DNA of 64,000 nt from Flavobacteriaceae bacterium. GTDB lineage: Bacteria > Bacteroidota > Bacteroidia > Flavobacteriales > Flavobacteriaceae. The translations under genes and the position numbers were made by a program. The DNA lies in NCBI GenBank assembly GCA_028284005.1, contig JANQSO010000012.1:54177-118176 (forward strand), written 5' to 3'. This document shows, piece after piece, positions 1 to 10,295 of this stretch. Position 1 is the first letter of the stretch, and the number at the start of each line of letters is the position of its first letter. The notes under the pieces were generated by a model that did no database searches, was not told the origin of the DNA, and was given only the letters and a program-made list of their open reading frames with translations.

Positions 1-52
1 TTGATAGTAAAATCCCGAAGGTTAATATTGCCAGTTTTATATAAAGTTTCAT
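1..52 (-). CDS. Secreted protein, N-terminal fragment only
   Basis: An ATG on the minus strand at 52 opens a frame that runs off the left edge. The 17 visible residues (MKLYIKLAILTFGILLS) look like the start of a signal peptide. The start lies four bases after the stop of the TonB-dependent receptor, so the two are almost certainly one transcript. In Flavobacteriia such receptors are often followed by a secreted DUF4249-type protein, so that is the best guess. The visible part cannot confirm it. Confidence 0.55.
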   Translation of the reverse strand, partial: MKLYIKLAILTFGILLS

Positions 53-56
53 ACTA

Positions 57-2435
57 TTAAAATTTAAAATTATAGGTTATAGAAGGTATAATACCAAAAA
101 TAGCTGTTCTTGTGGCTTCATTTTGTCCGTTATCCATATTTTGGTTAAAAGAAATGGAAGCTGCATTTCTACGGTTATATACATTATAAATACCAAAAAC
201 CCATTCTCCCTTCCATCTTTTGTTTGGTTTGTTATTAGGTTTGTATGTTGCCGAAATATCCAATCTGTGATATGCCGGAAGTCTATCTGCGTTTCTATCT
301 GAATAACTTGCTATTGATAGACCTTCATACTCATACTGCCCATTGGGATAGGTTACCGGTCTTCCAGTTTGGAAAACCAGGTTTGCGCTTAAGTTCCATT
401 TATCAGTCAATTTATAGGCTCCCGTAGCTGAGAAATCGTGAGTTCGGTCATAAGGTGTATTATACCATTTTCCATCATTAATTCCAGGGCCTCCGGCATT
501 GCCCCCTAATGAGCGTTGTTCGGACTTTGAAATTGTGTAAGCCAGCCAGCCTGTAAATTTTCCTTTATTTTTCCGTAGTAAGAACTCCAAACCATAGGCT
601 CTCGCCTCACCGTTCAATATTTCGGTTTCTATAGTATTAGTTCCAATAATATCAGATCCGTCTACATAATCTATTCTATTATCTATTGTCTTGTAATAAG
701 ATTCTACTTCTATAGAATATGTATCATCTTTAAAGTTCTTGTAGTACCCGACCGCATATTGATTTGACAATTGTGGTTTTATGTATTTTCCACTAGGTGC
801 CCAAACATCTAATGGAGTTACCGAAGAAGTATTGGATAACAAATGCAGGTATTGAGATGCCCTGGTATAACTTGCCTTAACCGAGGATGACTCGTTTAAC
901 TGATATGATATTCCAAAACGAGGCTCCAGATTCCCAAAATTTTTGATGGTTTCTCCTTTTTTAAATGTGGTTTCACTTTCGGCAATTCCTTCTTCATAAA
1001 TACCTAATTCACTGTTATACACTACCGGTTGATCATTAACATAGTTTACCATATTCTGGCCCCCAAGTCTTGAAAATGTACTATATCGTAACCCGTATCT
1101 GGCTGTAAGTTTTGGAGTTAATTTATGTTCTACACTTGCGTAGGCCCCTCCTTCAAAAGCTCTTTTTTGATCCAACTTTAAATAGTTGATTGCAGAGTTA
1201 CCGGCTGTAGGCCTAACTTCTCCTGGGTTAAGGCGGTACAAGATTCCGTTTACCCCAAAATCTATTTTTAAATTTTCATTGGCATAGTATCCCAGATCAT
1301 ACTTCAAATTATAATTTTTGATATCTGCATTCCAATCCAGTTTTATAAACTCTAAAATCAATTGGTAATCATACTTACTATATATCAAAGACAAATTTGA
1401 AAAAAGCTTGTCGTTAAATACATGGTTCCATCGTAAGTTTCCTGAAGCATTACCGTAGTTATTCTTTACTATTTTATTTATATTGAAAATATCTCTTCCA
1501 AAATAACCCGAAAGGTATACCCGGTTGTTTTTATTGATCTCATAGTTAGTTTTAAGGTTAAGGTCATAAAAAGAAACTTTATCATCTTTTAGATTCTTAA
1601 TTCCTTTTGTTAGCAGGTGCGCATAAGATGCCCTTCCCGCAACAAGGAAGGATCCCTTATCTCCAAACAAAGGACCTTCTACAGCGGCTCTGCTGGAGAT
1701 AATTCCCAGACCTCCCGTAAGACCAAAGTTCTTACTGTTACCATCTTTTTGACGTACATCCAAAACCGAAGAAACTCTTCCTCCAAAATTAGCAGGCATG
1801 TCTCCTTTGTACAGTTTAATATCCTTAATGGCGTCTTGGTTAAATACTGAAAAGAATCCAAAAAAATGAGAAGTATTATAGATAATTGCTTCATCGAGCA
1901 GTACTAGATTTTGGTCTGCAGCTCCCCCTCTAACATTAAAGCCAGCTGTCCCTTCTCCATTATTAGTCACTCCCGGAAGCATCTGTATTGACTTTATAAG
2001 ATCTACTTCTCCCAGAACAGCTGGCATTTTTTTTATGGTTGCTGCCTTCAGCTTAAATACACCCATTTGAGGGGATTTTATATTGGTTCGTTCCGGCTTT
2101 TCAGCAACAATTAAAACCTCCTTAAGTGTTGTGGAAGCTTCCGTAATTTCAAAGTTCATACTTTGGTTGGCATCAAGTATAATTGTATTGGTTACTTCCT
2201 GATACCCTACATAAGAGACGGTTAATTCGTAAGTGCCTTTTGGAGCGGTTATCGAAAAGAAACCATATTCGTTTGTTATAGAACCAATGGTTGTCCCTTT
2301 TAAGTAAACTGTTGCGCCAAGAACGGTTTCTCCATTTACTTGATCTTTTACATATCCGCTAATACTGTATTTTTCCTGCGCTAGTATTTGTGTGCAAAAT
2401 AAAAGTAAGGTGCCTATTAAAATGTTTTTTGTCAT
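57..2435 (-). CDS. TonB-dependent outer membrane receptor with carboxypeptidase-like domain
   Basis: This is a 792-residue outer-membrane receptor for energised uptake of an unknown ligand. Residues 1-19 are a signal peptide. About 22-105 form a carboxypeptidase-regulatory-like beta domain (GATVYLKGTTIGSITNEYG). About 120-235 are the plug, with the typical IQMLPGV and FNVRGG stretches. The rest is beta-barrel, ending in an aromatic residue (ITYNFKF) as barrel proteins do. No SusD-type partner is visible in the window. The gene is first in a leftward operon with the fragment at 1-52. An ECF-type promoter candidate lies upstream. Substrate cannot be read from the sequence. Confidence 0.9.
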   Translation of the reverse strand: MTKNILIGTLLLFCTQILAQEKYSISGYVKDQVNGETVLGATVYLKGTTIGSITNEYGFFSITAPKGTYELTVSYVGYQEVTNTIILDANQSMNFEITEASTTLKEVLIVAEKPERTNIKSPQMGVFKLKAATIKKMPAVLGEVDLIKSIQMLPGVTNNGEGTAGFNVRGGAADQNLVLLDEAIIYNTSHFFGFFSVFNQDAIKDIKLYKGDMPANFGGRVSSVLDVRQKDGNSKNFGLTGGLGIISSRAAVEGPLFGDKGSFLVAGRASYAHLLTKGIKNLKDDKVSFYDLNLKTNYEINKNNRVYLSGYFGRDIFNINKIVKNNYGNASGNLRWNHVFNDKLFSNLSLIYSKYDYQLILEFIKLDWNADIKNYNLKYDLGYYANENLKIDFGVNGILYRLNPGEVRPTAGNSAINYLKLDQKRAFEGGAYASVEHKLTPKLTARYGLRYSTFSRLGGQNMVNYVNDQPVVYNSELGIYEEGIAESETTFKKGETIKNFGNLEPRFGISYQLNESSSVKASYTRASQYLHLLSNTSSVTPLDVWAPSGKYIKPQLSNQYAVGYYKNFKDDTYSIEVESYYKTIDNRIDYVDGSDIIGTNTIETEILNGEARAYGLEFLLRKNKGKFTGWLAYTISKSEQRSLGGNAGGPGINDGKWYNTPYDRTHDFSATGAYKLTDKWNLSANLVFQTGRPVTYPNGQYEYEGLSIASYSDRNADRLPAYHRLDISATYKPNNKPNKRWKGEWVFGIYNVYNRRNAASISFNQNMDNGQNEATRTAIFGIIPSITYNFKF

Positions 2436-2472
2436 GTTAATTTGTAGGTTTTTCTAATTGTATATTGCTAAA

Positions 2473-2498
2473 GACAGTTTAAAAAGTATAAGGGTTGC
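2473..2498 (-). promoter_or_regulatory. Candidate ECF-sigma promoter of the TonB receptor
   Basis: Read on the minus strand, GCAACC (2498-2493) is followed after 16 bases by TGTC (2476-2473). This is the spacing and general form of ECF-type -35/-10 pairs seen before surface-receptor genes in Bacteroidota. It lies about 40 bases before the receptor ATG. The assignment rests on pattern alone. Confidence 0.35.
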
Positions 2499-2556
2499 AT
2501 GGATTCATAAAAAATTGATTTTTTTTCATTGAAAAAGCAGCGGGTATCTATAAAAT

Positions 2557-2592
2557 AAAAAACTCCAAGCTCTTTTAAGAACTTGGAGTTTA
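2557..2592 (-). terminator. Intrinsic terminator of atpDC
   Basis: AACTCCAAG (2561-2569) and CTTGGAGTT (2582-2590) form a perfect 9-bp stem with a 12-base loop. On the minus strand the stem is followed by a run of T. It lies 25 bases beyond the atpC stop and so ends the atpDC transcript. Confidence 0.8.
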
Positions 2593-2616
2593 TATATTTA
2601 TTTTAAAGTCTAGTAC

Positions 2617-2895
2617 TTAATCTGCTAAAACAATTATTTTATTGTCGTTCATTTCAACCGTACCACCGTTGATTTCCAATACCCATTTACCGGTATCTTC
2701 TTTGGTGAATTTATTTTCGAAACCTTCTGCAATAGTAGGGTTTCCTCTAAACTTTACTTTACCGGCATCCAGTAAAGAAACGATTGCGGCGTGATTCTTC
2801 AACATCTGGAAAGGGCCTTCTACTCCCGGTACAGTTACAGATTCTACTTCGCCGGATACTATAGATGCTTCCGGGGTTACAATTTCTAAATACAT
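2617..2895 (-). CDS. atpC: F1Fo ATP synthase epsilon subunit, short form
   Basis: At 92 residues this is the central-stalk epsilon subunit of the F1 sector on the cytoplasmic membrane face. Only the N-terminal beta-sandwich is present (LEIVTPEASIVSGEVESVTV, then PGVEGPFQMLKNHAAIVSLL). The C-terminal helical hairpin of the roughly 135-residue bacterial form is absent. That hairpin is the part that can inhibit ATP hydrolysis in E. coli. Short epsilon subunits are usual in Bacteroidota, so this is not a truncation. It lies 73 bases downstream of atpD and shares its promoter and terminator. Confidence 0.93.
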   Translation of the reverse strand: MYLEIVTPEASIVSGEVESVTVPGVEGPFQMLKNHAAIVSLLDAGKVKFRGNPTIAEGFENKFTKEDTGKWVLEINGGTVEMNDNKIIVLAD

Positions 2896-2901
2896 AGGTT
2901 T

Positions 2902-2966
2902 TTCAGTATTCAGTATTCAATGTTCAGCTTCAGTTTTATCAACTTACTGCCCATTGCTTACTATTA
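2902..2966. repeat. Degenerate CTGAA-type short tandem repeat between atpD and atpC
   Basis: The intercistronic gap is built from imperfect copies of a 6-8 base unit. On the plus strand it reads CAGTATT CAGTATT CAATGTT CAG, then CTTCAG and ACTGCCCATTG. On the minus strand the units are CTGAA, CTGAACAT, TGAATA, CTGAATA and CTGAA. It does not code and shows no strong hairpin. Similar CAGT-rich degenerate arrays occur between genes in other flavobacteria, in my recollection. Confidence 0.5.
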
Positions 2967-2968
2967 TT

Positions 2969-4495
<1,527 letters not shown>

Positions 4496-4535
4496 TTATC
4501 TAAGAGTGATAAAAACACCCCGTTTTTCAACGGTG

Positions 4536-4567
4536 CAAAGATAGTTTTTTCTCTTAGAATATTGCAA
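4536..4567 (-). promoter_or_regulatory. Bacteroidota-type promoter of atpDC
   Basis: On the minus strand TTG (4567-4565) is followed after 21 bases by TATCTTTG (4543-4536), an exact match to TAnnTTTG. It lies about 60 bases before the atpD ATG. This is one of the cleanest promoter matches in the window. Confidence 0.7.
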
Positions 4568-4661
4568 TGGAAATGCTTAATTTTTTGCAACGATTATTGA
4601 AGCTCTCGATAAGCCCAGATTTCTCTTAAGATTGTTAGTGAAAATTTGTTGATTTCTCCTG

Positions 4662-6509
4662 TTATTCTACTGTAACAGACTTTGCCAGGTTACGTGGCTG
4701 GTCAACATTTCTTCCCAGCATCACGGCAATATAGTATGAAAGCAACTGTAATGGAATAGTAGTTACAAGAGGCGTTAACGCTTCTGGCGTTTGAGGCACT
4801 TCCATAACATAATCTGCCAGTTCCCTTACTGTAGTGTCTCCTTCTGTAACAACAGCAATGATCTTTCCTGCTCGGGACTTGATCTCCTGGATATTGCTTA
4901 CAACCTTTTCATAATGATTACTGTTCACAGCAATTACTACTACTGGCATGTGCTCATCAATAAGAGCGATGGGACCATGTTTCATTTCGGCTGCGGGATA
5001 TCCTTCGGCATGGATGTAAGATATTTCCTTTAGCTTTAAAGCCCCTTCTAGTGCTACAGGGAAACTATATCCTCTACCTAAGTATAAAAAGTTCTTTGCT
5101 GTTTTAAAGATTTCAGCAATTTCTTTAATGTGTTCGTCACTTTGCAAAGTTTCCCCTACTTTGGTTGGTATCATTTCCAACTCACGCAAGTGTAGCATGA
5201 AATCTGTATGGGAAATGGTCCCTTTGATTTTAGCTAATTTCAAAGCGATCATTGTAAGCACAGTAATTTGTGTAGTAAAAGCCTTCGTAGATGCTACCCC
5301 TATTTCGGGACCTGCGTGTGTATAGGTTCCACTATGGGTTTCACGAGAGATCGTAGATCCCACTACATTACATATACCATAAACAAATGCACCTTTTTCT
5401 TTAGCCAATTTAATAGCTGCCAACGTATCTGCTGTTTCTCCACTCTGCGAAATTGCAACCACCACATCTTTTTCAGTAATGATAGGGTTTCTATACCTGA
5501 ATTCTGAAGCATATTCCACCTCAACCGGGATTCTCGCCCAATCTTCAAAAATATACTCGGCTACTAACCCGGCATGCCAGGAAGTCCCACAAGCAACAAT
5601 AATGATCCGGTCCGCATTGGTGAATTTCTCAATATAGTCCTCTAGTCCGCCAAGCTTAATGATCCCTTTATTTGCAAGTAAACGGCCGCGGTATGTATCC
5701 TTTATTACCGAAGGCTGCTCGTAGATCTCTTTCAACATGAAATGATCAAAGCCTCCCTTTTCAATTTGTTCTAAATTAAGCTGCAGTTCATGCACATAAG
5801 GAGCCACAAGCGTATCATCTTTTATCTTACGGACCTTTACATCTCGTCCAAGGCGAATAATAGCCATTTCTTCATCTTCAAGATAGATAGCATTGTTTGT
5901 AAATTCAATAAAAGGGGAAGCATCACTTGCTACAAAAAATTCATCATCACCTATGCCAATGGCCAACGGGCTTCCTAGTTTTGCAACTACAATTTCATCG
6001 GGTTTATTTCTGTCGAAAAGTGCAATTGCATAAGCTCCCACCACTTGGTTTAAAGCGATTTGAACAGCTTTTCCAAGTTTAACATTTTCATTCTTTTTAA
6101 TGTCTTCAATAAGATTTACCAATACTTCGGTGTCTGTGTCGGTAACGAATTTATACCCTCTTTTTATCAATTCCTTTTTAATGGAAGCATAGTTTTCGAT
6201 AATCCCATTGTGTATAATTACCAAATCCCCACTTTGCGAATAGTGTGGATGTGAATTGATGTCATTAGGAATGCCGTGAGTCGCCCAACGGGTATGTCCA
6301 ATTCCCAGGCTCCCGTTTAATGATATGGTCCCATTAACCTTGTTTTCAAGGTCTGATACCTTCCCTTTTGTTTTACAGAGCTGAATATTGGCACCATCAT
6401 ATAAGGCGATGCCGGCACTATCATATCCTCTGTATTCTAATCGCTTTAAGCCATTAAGAATAATAGGGTATGCTTCTCTTTTACCAATGTAACCAACGAT
6501 TCCACACAT
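4662..6509 (-). CDS. glmS: Glutamine-fructose-6-phosphate aminotransferase (isomerising)
   Basis: This 615-residue cytosolic enzyme makes glucosamine-6-phosphate from fructose-6-phosphate and glutamine, the entry step to peptidoglycan and LPS amino sugars. The chain begins MCGIVGYIG, so Cys2 is the N-terminal nucleophile of the class II glutaminase domain (about 1-240). Two SIS sugar-isomerase domains follow (about 285-425 and 460-600), with VACGTSWHAG and the AISQSGETADT phosphate loop. The C-terminus KSVTVE is the conserved tail. It lies 14 bases after the DUF4270 gene and closes the three-gene operon. No glmS ribozyme-like leader is seen, and none is expected in this phylum. Confidence 0.97.
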   Translation of the reverse strand: MCGIVGYIGKREAYPIILNGLKRLEYRGYDSAGIALYDGANIQLCKTKGKVSDLENKVNGTISLNGSLGIGHTRWATHGIPNDINSHPHYSQSGDLVIIHNGIIENYASIKKELIKRGYKFVTDTDTEVLVNLIEDIKKNENVKLGKAVQIALNQVVGAYAIALFDRNKPDEIVVAKLGSPLAIGIGDDEFFVASDASPFIEFTNNAIYLEDEEMAIIRLGRDVKVRKIKDDTLVAPYVHELQLNLEQIEKGGFDHFMLKEIYEQPSVIKDTYRGRLLANKGIIKLGGLEDYIEKFTNADRIIIVACGTSWHAGLVAEYIFEDWARIPVEVEYASEFRYRNPIITEKDVVVAISQSGETADTLAAIKLAKEKGAFVYGICNVVGSTISRETHSGTYTHAGPEIGVASTKAFTTQITVLTMIALKLAKIKGTISHTDFMLHLRELEMIPTKVGETLQSDEHIKEIAEIFKTAKNFLYLGRGYSFPVALEGALKLKEISYIHAEGYPAAEMKHGPIALIDEHMPVVVIAVNSNHYEKVVSNIQEIKSRAGKIIAVVTEGDTTVRELADYVMEVPQTPEALTPLVTTIPLQLLSYYIAVMLGRNVDQPRNLAKSVTVE

Positions 6510-6523
6510 AGCATCATAAGATT

Positions 6524-8152
6524 TTAGTCAGGTTTAGTATAATAGATTTGGAGCTTCAATTTTTTATCTTGATCTGTAGTATTATTTCCAAATAACACGG
6601 TTCCTTCCGGAGAAATAATACTTGCTGCGGGAATTTTTTCAATTCCCGGAGATTGCGTGTCTTTTAAATCCTGGAAATCTGTGATCAATACATTTTGAGA
6701 AACCATAAGGCCTAAAGACACATTTGTTGAATCCTTTCTAATAAGGTTACTTATATGGTTGGTAACTCTTATCTTATAAAAATCTCCGTTTTCATCGCTT
6801 CCTCTATCCAGTCTTCCCAAATGTTCCGTTTTCGCATCGATAGGTTCTGCAGATGAACTGGTATCAAAAGTATAATCTAACAACAGTCTTCCATTATTTA
6901 TATCAAAAATAACCAAACGATCCGGTTCTGAAGATCCTCCGGTAACTTTGCTTTGATCTACATAGAATATTAGGTTTGCTTCATTGACAAGCCAATTTTG
7001 GACTCTTAAAGAATCCAGCTCATCAGGAATTCCGTTTTCACCATCAACCAATACTCCATCCAGTACCGCTTTTTCATCAACATCCTTAAAAAGATCCACA
7101 ACAGTTATAATCCCATCTCCGCCTCTTACATACAATGATTCCTCTCCGTTCTCAACATCGGGATTTTGAAGTGCTGTTTCTACGGTTGTATCTAATTCAT
7201 TATCAAAAACATTCACACTTACACCTCCTAAAGATAGCACAAAAGTTTCATCTCTGGTTTCTGAAGTTGTGGTATCGCCACTTGTTGTAGTTACAACACG
7301 TGTGTAATTTAGAGTAATTTTTGTTTCGGCCACATCAAATCCAAAAAGGGTTCCATCGTCGCTATCTGAAGTTACTTCAAAGTAAATGCCTCTAAAATAT
7401 TCTTTGAAATTGTTGTTGTTTATAAGCTCCGGGCCACCTTCCTTATCTATAATCTTTGCTTTAAAGAAGTCTACAGGCAGCTCAACCCTTAATCCCGGAG
7501 GTAATTTCTCTTCTTCATCTACATCATCAGTCGTATCATCGTCCTCCATTACAATTATCTCTTCAGAACTTGGGATGAAATCTTCAATTATCGTGGTCAA
7601 AAAATTTCTGCCTCCAGAACTATCATCGATCAAATTGTCCTCAAAAAGTTGTTTTTGATCCGCATAGTATCTTTGAAGTTCTTCAAAATTTTCATTTGGA
7701 TCTAAATCCCTCAGGAAATAATTTGATTCGTATATTTTTATGTTTATTGGTTGAGAGCCATAAATAGAGTCCAGAGTATATGTTGTCTCATCACCTGAAG
7801 CAGTTCCTTCAGCAAAGAAAGGAATATACAGGTATACACTTTTAAGTTCTGTACTATCTCCAAAATCCGGGTCCGGATCGTCCATTATAACCTGCGATAG
7901 TAAGTTTACGGTAGACTTTCCATAAAGAGGGTCGTTATAAACCCCCAGTTGATAATATGGCAGAGCATTGGTCTGTACAGGAGACAATTTTTTGCTGTAG
8001 GCCGCAATTTTGTTACTTGTGTATAGGTCCGAATCAAAGTTTTGCACTCCAATATTTGAAACCAAAGGTTCAAAATCCTCTTCACAGGAAGCTAAGGCTA
8101 CTATAAATATAAATATTGCCGCTAGCTTTGGCAATGTATTCGTGATCTTCAT
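6524..8152 (-). CDS. DUF4270 family lipoprotein
   Basis: This 542-residue envelope protein has a lipoprotein signal peptide ending ALASC, with Cys23 as the lipidated residue. The longest open frame starts with a TTG two codons upstream. The ATG at 8152 fits the signal peptide better and is used here. After the lipobox the protein is a long beta-rich chain with an acidic stretch near residue 205 (MEDDDTTDDVDEEE). The pattern ALPYYQLGVYNDPLYGKST and the gene order between a glgA-like gene and glmS match DUF4270 proteins of flavobacteria. Molecular function is unknown. Operon context hints at an envelope polysaccharide role, but this is inference. Confidence 0.82.
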   Translation of the reverse strand: MKITNTLPKLAAIFIFIVALASCEEDFEPLVSNIGVQNFDSDLYTSNKIAAYSKKLSPVQTNALPYYQLGVYNDPLYGKSTVNLLSQVIMDDPDPDFGDSTELKSVYLYIPFFAEGTASGDETTYTLDSIYGSQPINIKIYESNYFLRDLDPNENFEELQRYYADQKQLFEDNLIDDSSGGRNFLTTIIEDFIPSSEEIIVMEDDDTTDDVDEEEKLPPGLRVELPVDFFKAKIIDKEGGPELINNNNFKEYFRGIYFEVTSDSDDGTLFGFDVAETKITLNYTRVVTTTSGDTTTSETRDETFVLSLGGVSVNVFDNELDTTVETALQNPDVENGEESLYVRGGDGIITVVDLFKDVDEKAVLDGVLVDGENGIPDELDSLRVQNWLVNEANLIFYVDQSKVTGGSSEPDRLVIFDINNGRLLLDYTFDTSSSAEPIDAKTEHLGRLDRGSDENGDFYKIRVTNHISNLIRKDSTNVSLGLMVSQNVLITDFQDLKDTQSPGIEKIPAASIISPEGTVLFGNNTTDQDKKLKLQIYYTKPD

Positions 8153-8169
8153 ATGCAATAATGTGTGTA

Positions 8170-8979
8170 TTAAACCAATACTTTTGATTGGTAAAAGTCT
8201 AAATACGCCTGAGAAAAATCATCCATATTATGATATTTTAACACTGGCTTTTCGAGATTATTAAGAAATGAATCCAGTTCTTCGGGAATTTCTTCGGATC
8301 CAACAATGACCGCATCCGAATTTTTAACGGCTACCTTCATCATATTGACATAGTCCGGATCCTTTAATTCAATAATTTGCTCCTCTTCAATTCCATCGAA
8401 CTTAATTTTTTCAATAAGCTTTTTATCTAACGTAGCATCAAAGCCTTGATTGTATACAGAAAGGACTATTTTACTATTTTCAAACAAAGGTTCGTTATCA
8501 TAGTAATTTCTAAGGTATAATGGTAAAAAAGAAGCCAGCCAGCCATGAACGTGTATAATGTCAGGCGACCAGTTTAATTTTTTTACAGTTTCAATTACCC
8601 CTTTTGCAAAAAAGATGGCTCTTTCGTCATTGTCTTCAAAAAAGTTTCCATCCTCATCTGCATAGGTAGCTTTACGTTTAAAGTAGTCTTCATTATCTAT
8701 GAAGTAGACCTGCATACGCTCTTTGGGAATGGACGCTACCTTTATAATCAAAGGCATGTCCATATCATTAATTACCAAATTCATTCCTGACAATCTAATA
8801 ACTTCATGTAATTGGTGTCTACGTTCGTTAATATTGCCATAACGAGGCATGAAGATTCTAATTTGACCTTCATTATTATTAACCATTCTGGGAGCTTCAA
8901 ACGACATTGAAGAAATCTCGGTCTCCGGGAGGTATGGAATTACTTCAGAAGACACATACAAGATTCTCTTATCTTTCAT
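8170..8979 (-). CDS. Glycogen-synthase-like protein, GT5 N-terminal domain only
   Basis: The 269-residue protein resembles the N-terminal half of glycogen/starch synthase (GT5). It starts RILYVSSEVIPYLP, contains the DERAIFFAKGV-like region and the DIIHVHGWLASFLPLY stretch, and ends after one Rossmann-like domain. Full GlgA has about 470 residues with a second domain completing the nucleotide-sugar site. That domain is missing, and no remnant lies downstream, because DUF4270 starts 17 bases later. The K-x-G-G loop that normally follows the first strand is replaced by LPETEISSMSF. Such short forms are annotated as glycogen synthase in flavobacteria, but glucan synthesis by this chain alone is doubtful. 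Confidence 0.75.
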   Translation of the reverse strand: MKDKRILYVSSEVIPYLPETEISSMSFEAPRMVNNNEGQIRIFMPRYGNINERRHQLHEVIRLSGMNLVINDMDMPLIIKVASIPKERMQVYFIDNEDYFKRKATYADEDGNFFEDNDERAIFFAKGVIETVKKLNWSPDIIHVHGWLASFLPLYLRNYYDNEPLFENSKIVLSVYNQGFDATLDKKLIEKIKFDGIEEEQIIELKDPDYVNMMKVAVKNSDAVIVGSEEIPEELDSFLNNLEKPVLKYHNMDDFSQAYLDFYQSKVLV

Positions 8980-9018
8980 AAAAATTTACTTTATACTGGC
9001 TTTGTTGTTAAAAACACG

Positions 9019-9026
9019 CAAAATTA
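9019..9026 (-). promoter_or_regulatory. Candidate -7 box of the glgA-like/DUF4270/glmS operon
   Basis: The minus strand reads TAATTTTG here, an exact TAnnTTTG match about 40 bases before the ATG at 8979. I see no good TTG -33 partner, so confidence is limited. Confidence 0.45.
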
Positions 9027-9057
9027 CGAAAATTTATGAAGATTGGCCTTAATATAT

Positions 9058-9065
9058 TAATTTTG
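9058..9065 (+). promoter_or_regulatory. Candidate -7 box of panC
   Basis: TAATTTTG matches TAnnTTTG and ends 20 bases before the panC ATG. It is divergent from the box at 9019-9026, so one 106-base gap would serve both operons. No clear TTG -33 box was found. Confidence 0.45.
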
Positions 9066-9085
9066 CTCGCGCTTATTTCATATTT

Positions 9086-9931
9086 ATGAATATCTATACA
9101 AATAGTGATTCTCTTTCACTTGCCCTTTCTACTTACAGAGATAACAAAAAAATTGGCTTTGTTCCCACAATGGGGGCACTTCACAAGGGTCACTTATCTC
9201 TGGCACAAAGAGCTTTGCAGGAAAATGACTGCGTTGTTGTAAGTATTTTTGTAAATCCTACCCAATTTGATAATGCCGGCGACCTGGAGAAATATCCCCG
9301 TACTTTAAAAGAAGATATTGGTTTATTAAGCTCTTTAAAAGGAACTATTCTGGTCTTTACTCCGGAAATTTCTGATATATACCCCAAAAAGGTAGTTTCA
9401 AAACAATATGACTATGGCGGCATCGAATTTGAAATGGAAGGCAAACACCGGAAAGGACATTTTGACGGTGTTGGAACAATTGTCAGTTTTCTTTTTAAAA
9501 TAGTACAACCTAACTTCGCCTACTTTGGAGAAAAGGATTTTCAGCAATTACAGATAATAAAAAAGTTGGTACAGCTTGAAAAATTTCAGGTTGAAATTGT
9601 TGGATGCCCTATTATTAGGGAAAAGAACGGACTTGCAATGAGTTCCCGAAACAAACGCCTTTCAAAAGAACAATTTGAAAAAGCCGCTATGATTTCGAAA
9701 ACACTTGAAGAGGTAAGGAAAAAATTTAAAACACATACTATTTCACAACTAAATGAACTGGTTAAGGAACGGTTTTTGAGTAACGATAGTATAGAATTGG
9801 AATATTTTGAAATAGTCAACGAAAAGAACCTCAAGACTGCCAAGCGGAAACATAAAAAAAATACCTATAGAGGATTTATAGCAGCTTTTGCAGGGCCTGT
9901 TCGTTTAATAGATAATATGCCTTTAAATTAA
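9086..9931 (+). CDS. panC: Pantothenate synthetase
   Basis: This 281-residue cytosolic ligase joins pantoate and beta-alanine with ATP cleavage to form pantothenate, the coenzyme A precursor. The nucleotidyl-transferase signature PTMGALHKGHLSL holds the HxGH-type motif at His33 and His36. The conserved FGEKDFQQLQI and the SSRNKRLS stretch of the adenylate site are present. The length is normal. It is followed at once by panD, which makes the beta-alanine substrate, so the two genes supply the same reaction. Confidence 0.97.
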   Translation: MNIYTNSDSLSLALSTYRDNKKIGFVPTMGALHKGHLSLAQRALQENDCVVVSIFVNPTQFDNAGDLEKYPRTLKEDIGLLSSLKGTILVFTPEISDIYPKKVVSKQYDYGGIEFEMEGKHRKGHFDGVGTIVSFLFKIVQPNFAYFGEKDFQQLQIIKKLVQLEKFQVEIVGCPIIREKNGLAMSSRNKRLSKEQFEKAAMISKTLEEVRKKFKTHTISQLNELVKERFLSNDSIELEYFEIVNEKNLKTAKRKHKKNTYRGFIAAFAGPVRLIDNMPLN

Positions 9932-9939
9932 TATCTTTG
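9932..9939 (+). promoter_or_regulatory. -7 box at the panC stop, likely leaderless panD promoter
   Basis: TATCTTTG begins directly after the panC TAA and ends four bases before the panD ATG. A transcript from it would start at or next to the ATG, giving a leaderless panD message. A TTG -33 element is not evident. Confidence 0.45.
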
Positions 9940-9943
9940 CACA

Positions 9944-10294
9944 ATGCAAATACATGTAGTAAAATCTAAAATTCACAGAGTAAAAGTTACAGGCGCAGAT
10001 CTTAACTATATTGGTAGTATTACCATTGACGAAGACCTTATGGACGCTGCTAACATAATAGAAGGTGAAAAAATACAGATTGTTAATAATAATAATGGAG
10101 AGCGTTTAGAAACCTACGCGATCCCAGGGCCGCGTGGAAGCGGTGAAATCACCTTAAATGGCGCTGCAGCACGTAAAGTAGCACCGGGAGACATCCTCAT
10201 TTTAATCACTTATGCCCTTATGGAGGCTTCTGTAGCTAAAAACTTCAAACCGGCATTGGTTTTTCCAAATGAAGAAAATAACTTATTAATGTAA
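9944..10294 (+). CDS. panD: Aspartate 1-decarboxylase proenzyme
   Basis: The 116-residue proenzyme decarboxylates aspartate to beta-alanine for pantothenate synthesis. It is made as a precursor that cleaves itself at Gly24-Ser25 (YIGSITID), giving the pyruvoyl cofactor on the new N-terminus. The downstream [19 protein letters not shown] stretch carries the conserved tyrosine and the substrate loop. It starts 12 bases after panC. The next gene starts one base after its stop, which suggests translational coupling. Confidence 0.97.
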   Translation: MQIHVVKSKIHRVKVTGADLNYIGSITIDEDLMDAANIIEGEKIQIVNNNNGERLETYAIPGPRGSGEITLNGAAARKVAPGDILILITYALMEASVAKNFKPALVFPNEENNLLM

Positions 10295-10295
10295 T

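Noticed and set aside
8153..8169. Frameshift or lost second domain of the glgA-like gene
   Set aside because: Only 17 bases separate it from the DUF4270 gene and no GT-B C-terminal domain appears in any frame, so the short form is genuine.
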